Shown piece after piece: positions 15,134 to 18,216 of a stretch of 18,216 nt of DNA (within the stretch, counting starts at the first letter, position 1; every line of letters starts with the position of its first letter). Source of the DNA: RHKX01 sp964497825. Lineage in GTDB: Bacteria > Actinomycetota > Thermoleophilia > Solirubrobacterales > 70-9. The position numbers and the translations under genes are program-made. The notes beneath the pieces were generated by a model. That model worked only from the letters and a program-made list of their open reading frames with translations, was not told the DNA's origin and made no database searches. Location of the stretch: contig CAZCFA010000058.1 of assembly GCA_964497825.1 (NCBI GenBank), forward strand, positions 1 through 18,216, written 5' to 3'.

Positions 15134-16120
15134 ATGGAGCGTACGTCTGGAATCACCGCCCCCACGGACCAGCGATCCCCGACGGAGGCGGCGAGTGGGC
15201 GGCCGGGGCCGCTCCGGGCGGACGGATCGGGTGAGCTCGCGGGGCGATCCTCGGCGGCGGCGGCGGCGGGCGAGATCGCGCACCGGCAGTTCGGCGCGAT
15301 CGCGCGGCGGCAGCTGCTCGCGGTCGGAATCGGCCCGACCCGGATCCGGGGCCTGCGGCGGGCGCGCCGGATCTTTCCGCGCTATCCCGGCGTCTACGCC
15401 TGGGGCCGCCCCGATCTGCCGGAAAAGGGCCAGCTCGCCGCGGGGCTGCTCTACAGCGGTCTCGGCTCGGCGTTGGGCGGCCTCTCGGCGCTGTGGTGGC
15501 GCGGCCTGCTCCACCGCCGTCCCGATCTGATCCACATCGACGCGCCCGGTTACGCCGGCTCGCGTGCGGACCTCGCGATCCGCCATCCGCGCCGGATCGA
15601 GCGTTCCCTCCACGACGGGCTGCCGGTCGTGGAGCTCAGCGCGGCCCTGCTCGCCGCCTCCACCGACCTTCGCCACGATTCGCTGCGACTGGTCCTGGCG
15701 CGGGCCGAGTACGAGGGGATCCTCTCGCTCTCCTCGCTGCATGCGGCGATCGCCGCCGGCCCTCCCGGCAGCCGCGCCCTTCGCGCCGCGATGGCCGCCC
15801 ACCTGCCGCAGCTCGCTCGCTGCAGCAACGGCTTCGAGCGCGGCTTCGTCCTCCTCTGCGAGCGCTTCGGCCTCGAGATCCCGGAGCCGAACCTGCGCAA
15901 CGGACGGTTCGTCCCCGACATGACCTGGGAGCGCCACAGGCTGATCGTCGAGCTCGACGGCAAGCGGGCGCACCGCACCGCGGCCCAACGCCGCCGCGAC
16001 GCCGCCCGCCAACGCTGGTTCGAGGCCCGCGGCTACACGGTGATCCGCTTCAGCTGGGCGCAGGTGCAGTTCGAGCCGGCGGCGGTCGCGGCAAAGCTGC
16101 GCCCCCGCCTGCGGGGCTAG
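15134..16120 (+). CDS. DUF559-type nuclease-like protein with AbiEi-like N-terminal region
   Basis: A 328-aa protein of a type I associate with many paralogues in Thermoleophilia. Residues about 45-90 (EIAHRQFGAIARRQLLAVGI ... FPRYPGVYAWG) resemble the winged-helix region of AbiEi-like antitoxins; the middle (about 95-230) is a variable helical part; the C-terminus (about 255-328) resembles the DUF559/Vsr-like restriction-endonuclease fold, with FVPDMTW, LIVELDGKRAH, the basic helix AAQRRRDAARQRWFEARGY and TVIRFSWAQV. D (VPD), E and D (VELDG) would be the metal-site residues. Whether it cuts DNA is unknown. ATG 15134 is the only good in-frame start, with CGAGG 9 nt upstream. The first about 44 residues are low-complexity and partly encoded by a 47-bp repeat that recurs after the gene. 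No toxin partner lies beside it. Confidence 0.75.
   Translation: MERTSGITAPTDQRSPTEAASGRPGPLRADGSGELAGRSSAAAAAGEIAHRQFGAIARRQLLAVGIGPTRIRGLRRARRIFPRYPGVYAWGRPDLPEKGQLAAGLLYSGLGSALGGLSALWWRGLLHRRPDLIHIDAPGYAGSRADLAIRHPRRIERSLHDGLPVVELSAALLAASTDLRHDSLRLVLARAEYEGILSLSSLHAAIAAGPPGSRALRAAMAAHLPQLARCSNGFERGFVLLCERFGLEIPEPNLRNGRFVPDMTWERHRLIVELDGKRAHRTAAQRRRDAARQRWFEARGYTVIRFSWAQVQFEPAAVAAKLRPRLRG
15149..15195 (+). repeat. 47-bp direct repeat, copy A (inside the 5' end of the DUF559 gene)
   Basis: Pattern: GGAATCA, 8 unrelated bases, then ACGGACCA-x-CGATCCCCGACGGAGG and a near-matching GCGAG end. The same pattern with the same spacing recurs at 16141-16187. It encodes residues 6-21 of the DUF559-type protein. 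Apart from the 8-bp core, three other positions differ. Confidence 0.75.
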
Positions 16121-16137
16121 CCGGCCCGGCACCTGCG

Positions 16138-16174
16138 TCGGGAATCAGTGGTCGGACGGACCACCGATCCCCGA
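16138..16174. terminator. 16-bp imperfect hairpin formed by repeat copy B
   Basis: 16138-16153 pairs with 16159-16174 (14 Watson-Crick pairs, two A-C mismatches) around GGACG, starting 18 nt after the DUF559 stop. The inner stem is GTGGTC/GACCAC. No U-tract is present; it may end transcription from either side of the convergent pair. The 8-bp core that makes the inner stem is not shared with copy A. Confidence 0.5.
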
Positions 16175-16187
16175 CGGAGGTCGCGAG
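16141..16187 (+). repeat. 47-bp direct repeat, copy B (after the DUF559 gene)
   Basis: Shares GGAATCA and ACGGACCA-x-CGATCCCCGACGGAGG with copy A at 15149-15195 at identical internal spacing; start-to-start distance is 992 bp. It lies 20 bp after the DUF559 stop and forms most of a hairpin. Gene plus repeats behave like a cassette bounded by direct repeats. Confidence 0.75.
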
Positions 16188-16365
16188 CGAGGCGCGCGTG
16201 GAACCGGCGGGCGCGGGAGCGGCGGTGACGGAGCCGGCGGCAGTGGCCGCCGTCGCCCGCCCGGATAGCGGACCCGCCAGGTGCCGCGGGGCCGCGCGTC
16301 GGTCAAGTGCCGCCCGCAGCCGCCCGGACGCCACCGCCGCCCACCCCGCACGGCGCGCGCGTCAC

Positions 16366-16418
16366 GCCGCCCGCCGGCCGGTGGCTGGGTAGCCGCCGCC
16401 CGCCGGCCGGCGGCTGGG
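16366..16418. repeat. 24-bp direct repeat pair
   Basis: 16366-16389 and 16395-16418 match at 23 of 24 positions (core GCCCGCCGGCCGG), 29 bp apart start to start. The core is itself palindromic (CCGGCCGG), so a hairpin is possible in each copy. Confidence 0.65.
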
Positions 16419-16452
16419 GGCCGCTGGGACGCCGCCGCCCACCGGGGCGGCA

Positions 16453-16495
16453 GCCCCGCCACGTGCCGCGCCCCGCCGGCCCCGCCACGTGCCGC
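16453..16495. repeat. 17-bp direct repeat pair GCCCCGCCACGTGCCGC
   Basis: Identical 17-mers at 16453-16469 and 16479-16495, 26 bp apart start to start, each containing the palindrome CACGTG. Weaker relatives (CAGGTGCCGC near 16278, CAAGTGCCGC near 16304) lie in the same spacer. Confidence 0.65.
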
Positions 16496-16502
16496 ACGCC
16501 GC

Positions 16503-16919
16503 CTATCGGTCGAGCGCTGCCCGCAGCCGCTGGGCCGCCGCCGCCATCTCGCCATCGCCGTAGCTGTGGCGTGGCCAGAAGAAGCCGCGGAGGCCGTCCT
16601 TGCGGACCCGCGGGACGACGTGCAGGTGCAGGTGCGGGACGCTCTGACTGACGACGTTGTTGATCGCCATGAACGTTCCCTCGGCGCCCATCGCCTCGCG
16701 TGCCGCCGTCGCCAGCCGGCGACCGTTGAGGAAGAAGTGCTCGACCTGGTCGGCGGGCAGGTCCTCGATCGTCGCGTGGTGCTCGCGGGGGACGAGCAGG
16801 ACGTGGCCGGGAAACAGCGGCCGGGCGTCGAGGAAGGCGACGGTCGCATCGTCGGCGAGCACGACCTCGGCCTCGGCCTCGCCGGCGACGATCGCGCAGA
16901 AGCTGCAGCCGTCGGCCAT
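16503..16919 (-). CDS. HIT-family nucleotide hydrolase/transferase
   Basis: Histidine-triad protein of 138 aa, probably hydrolysing nucleoside phosphoramidates or dinucleotides in the cytoplasm. The triad HLHLHVV at 96-102 (H96, H98, catalytic H100) is complete. The N-terminal C5xxC8 pair together with a downstream His (H47 or H48) fits the zinc-binding variant of HIT proteins. Other family features are FLDARPLFPGHVLLVPREH (29-47) and the strand FMAINNVVSQSVPH. It starts with ATG 9 nt after the stop of the upstream lipid kinase, with GAGGCG overlapping that stop as ribosome site, so the two are co-transcribed on the minus strand. The exact substrate cannot be read from sequence. Confidence 0.93.
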   Translation of the reverse strand: MADGCSFCAIVAGEAEAEVVLADDATVAFLDARPLFPGHVLLVPREHHATIEDLPADQVEHFFLNGRRLATAAREAMGAEGTFMAINNVVSQSVPHLHLHVVPRVRKDGLRGFFWPRHSYGDGEMAAAAQRLRAALDR

Positions 16920-16928
16920 CCGGTCGCC

Positions 16929-17933
16929 TCAGGCGATCACCTTGAGCGCGCCGCGCTCGAGCCCGAGGTCGAGCTCGGTGCGGAGCCCGATGTAGTCGCC
17001 GTCGACCTGGACCGGGAAGCCGCGCCAGACGCCGCCGGAGTCGCGCGAGCCGGACTCGATCCGGCCGCCGTCGATGCCCTCGAAGTGGTCGATGTGGCGG
17101 TGCCCACCGGCGGTCGAGCCCGAGCCGAGGATGCGGGCGGCGATGAACGGGACGTCGCGCTGGCGAGCGCGGCGCAGCACCGCCAGCGAGAGCGAGCCGG
17201 AGCCGAGCTCGACGCCGTCGCAGACGTGCAGCTCGCGGCCGCGGAAGTAGCTGTAGGGGCTCGAGTTCTGGCAGATCGCGGTGATTCCCTCGCTGCCGCC
17301 GTGCGGCGTCTCGACGCTGAGCCGGACCGGGTTGCCGAGGTACTGCGAGTAGAAGCTCTTGACGGTCGCCCAGGTGTAGTAGTAGGGGCCGAGGCGGTGC
17401 TTCATCCGCGGGTGCGAGTCGACCTGGTTGGCGGCGGCGGCGTCGATCCCGGCGCCGCAGGCGAAGACGAAGCGCCGGCCGCCGGCGACGCCGAGGTCGA
17501 TCGTTCGCGGCTCGAAGCGGTCGGCGCAGCCGAGCAGGTGCTCGGTCGCATCGACGACGTCGTTGGGGATCCCGAGCGTCCGCGCGACGACGTTGGTCGA
17601 GCCGCCGGGCAGGACCGAGACCGGGATGTCGGTGCCGGCGAGGCCGTTGGCGATCTCGTTCAGCGTTCCGTCGCCGCCGAAGGCGACGACGATGTCGTAG
17701 CCGCCGTCGATCGCCTCGCGGCCGATCTCGGTCGCGTGGTTCTGGGCTTCGGTCGCGACCGCCTCGACCTCGTAGCGCCCCTGGAGCGCGTAGACGACGA
17801 GGTTCTTGAGCCGGTCGGAGACCGTCGTCGCGTACGGGTTGACGATGATCAGCATCCGCTTCTTCGCCGGCCGCGAGTCGACCGACTCCGGTTGGGGCCC
17901 TGGCGCGGGCGGCGGCTGGGTGGCGGTGCTCAC
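16929..17933 (-). CDS. Diacylglycerol kinase-like lipid kinase (DAGK catalytic domain, YegS/DgkB type)
   Basis: Phosphorylates a lipid hydroxyl, most likely diacylglycerol in phospholipid recycling; 334 aa, membrane-associated without clear transmembrane helices. The DAGK domain begins at MLIIVNPYAT (27-36), followed by the nucleotide-binding GGDGTLNE (86-93) and LPGGSTN (108-114); the second domain holds ACGAGIDA (158-165) and FPVQVDGDYIG (306-316), which includes the conserved DG. The start is GTG 17933; residues 1-25 are a proline-rich extension, and ATG at residue 27 is an alternative start without clear ribosome site. TAGATC lies 6 nt before the GTG, a poor -10 match. It reads divergently from the secreted-protein gene at 18095. 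Substrate specificity (diacylglycerol, sphingoid or other) is undetermined. Confidence 0.92.
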   Translation of the reverse strand: MSTATQPPPAPGPQPESVDSRPAKKRMLIIVNPYATTVSDRLKNLVVYALQGRYEVEAVATEAQNHATEIGREAIDGGYDIVVAFGGDGTLNEIANGLAGTDIPVSVLPGGSTNVVARTLGIPNDVVDATEHLLGCADRFEPRTIDLGVAGGRRFVFACGAGIDAAAANQVDSHPRMKHRLGPYYYTWATVKSFYSQYLGNPVRLSVETPHGGSEGITAICQNSSPYSYFRGRELHVCDGVELGSGSLSLAVLRRARQRDVPFIAARILGSGSTAGGHRHIDHFEGIDGGRIESGSRDSGGVWRGFPVQVDGDYIGLRTELDLGLERGALKVIA

Positions 17934-18039
17934 GGGCTTGATCTACCCCACGGCGATCGTCGCGGTTACTGCGGACCGTCCACGGAGGCGGCCGGATGGA
18001 ACTAGGGAAACGCCCGGTGCATCTCACCGGTGCCGCTCC

Positions 18040-18090
18040 TATCTTCGCCGCCAGGGCCCCGCGGCAGCGGGGTGGTCTCGACCCGGAGGT
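18040..18090 (+). promoter_or_regulatory. Promoter and leader of the gene at 18095
   Basis: TATCTT (18040-18045) fits a -10 box; no clear -35 is seen. A start near 18052 would give a leader of about 43 nt containing a 6-bp hairpin (18057-18062 with 18067-18072) and a strong ribosome site GGAGGT (18085-18090), 4 nt before the ATG. The rest of the divergent gap (17934-18039) shows nothing further. Confidence 0.5.
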
Positions 18091-18094
18091 ACAG

Positions 18095-18216
18095 ATGAAT
18101 CGCCGTCCCCTCAGCTTCTCGAACCTGGTCTCGGTGCTCGCGCTCTTCGTCGCCCTGGGCGGCGCCGCGCATGCGATCCAGAAGAGCAGCGTCGGCTCCA
18201 GGGAGATCGAGGACTC
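18095..18216 (+). CDS. Secreted protein of unknown function, 3' partial
   Basis: Forty codons are visible before the window ends. MNRRPLSFSNLVSV is followed by a hydrophobic signal-like core LALFVALGGAAHA, then IQKSSVGSREIED. This looks like the N-terminus of a family I associate with Solirubrobacterales, in which a VALGG(T/A)xxA signal is followed by repeats of the kind SVGTRQLKxGAV; the visible SVGSREIED would be the first such unit. A strong Shine-Dalgarno GGAGGT precedes the ATG. Function is not known; secretion or surface location is inferred from the signal. Gene identity cannot be refined without the rest. Confidence 0.75.
   Translation, partial: MNRRPLSFSNLVSVLALFVALGGAAHAIQKSSVGSREIED

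Larger units (their letters stand above)
16121..16502. other. 382-bp spacer between convergent genes; repeats but no supported gene
   Basis: Between the ends of the DUF559-type gene (plus) and the HIT gene (minus). It holds the second copy of the 47-bp repeat with its hairpin, a 24-bp repeat pair and a 17-bp repeat pair. GTGCCGC recurs four times, preceded by CAG, CAA, CAC and CAC. Open frames exist on both strands but are proline/arginine-rich shadows without conserved sequence or ribosome sites. Confidence 0.6.

Noticed and set aside
16303..18027. 574-aa minus-strand frame overlapping the lipid kinase and HIT genes, and a similar plus-strand frame
   Set aside because: Arg/Pro-rich low complexity; the DAGK and HIT motifs lie in other frames.

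Overview
The window is chromosomal DNA with very high G+C and strong G/C preference at third codon positions. It most likely comes from an actinobacterium of the class Thermoleophilia (Solirubrobacter/Conexibacter type). This rests on the gene order pdxS-pdxT / yebC-ruvC-ruvA-ruvB / secDF / recJ / rel, on a single-chain SecDF, and on the last gene, whose N-terminus (LALFVALGGAAHA followed by SVGSREIED) looks like a secreted family I associate with that class. The taxonomic call is inference from content; no rRNA is present.

Layout: 1-2560 is a tightly overlapping plus-strand run of pdxS (5' end cut off by the window), pdxT and an M29 aminopeptidase. 2561-2898 has no gene but holds the most structured non-coding stretch of the window, a candidate small RNA or switch ending in a 16-bp hairpin with a six-cytosine loop. 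2899-6076 carries yebC and the Holliday-junction genes ruvC, ruvA and ruvB. 6197-9887 carries a small zinc-ribbon/PAS-like protein, a fused secDF and a small membrane protein joined to it by a one-base overlap. 9958-14843 carries recJ and a bifunctional long-form Rel (p)ppGpp enzyme. 14844-16502 looks accessory: repeat-bearing spacers around one DUF559-type nuclease-like gene flanked by 47-bp direct repeats. 16503-17933 is a minus-strand pair, a diacylglycerol-kinase-like lipid kinase followed by a HIT protein. At 18095 a secreted protein starts and runs off the end.

Most genes are core housekeeping: PLP synthesis, translation support, recombination and repair (RuvABC, RecJ), protein export and the stringent response. 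Several start signals deserve attention. yebC and the zinc-ribbon gene have a TANNNT box exactly 7 nt before the start codon, as leaderless genes do. ruvA starts with TTG inside the ruvC stop. rel has no good ATG/GTG/TTG start, but a perfect AGGAGG sits 7 nt before an in-frame ATT.

I see no CRISPR array, tRNA, rRNA, insertion sequence or prophage. The least explained parts are the 2695-2870 RNA-like element and the repeats at 14871-16500.
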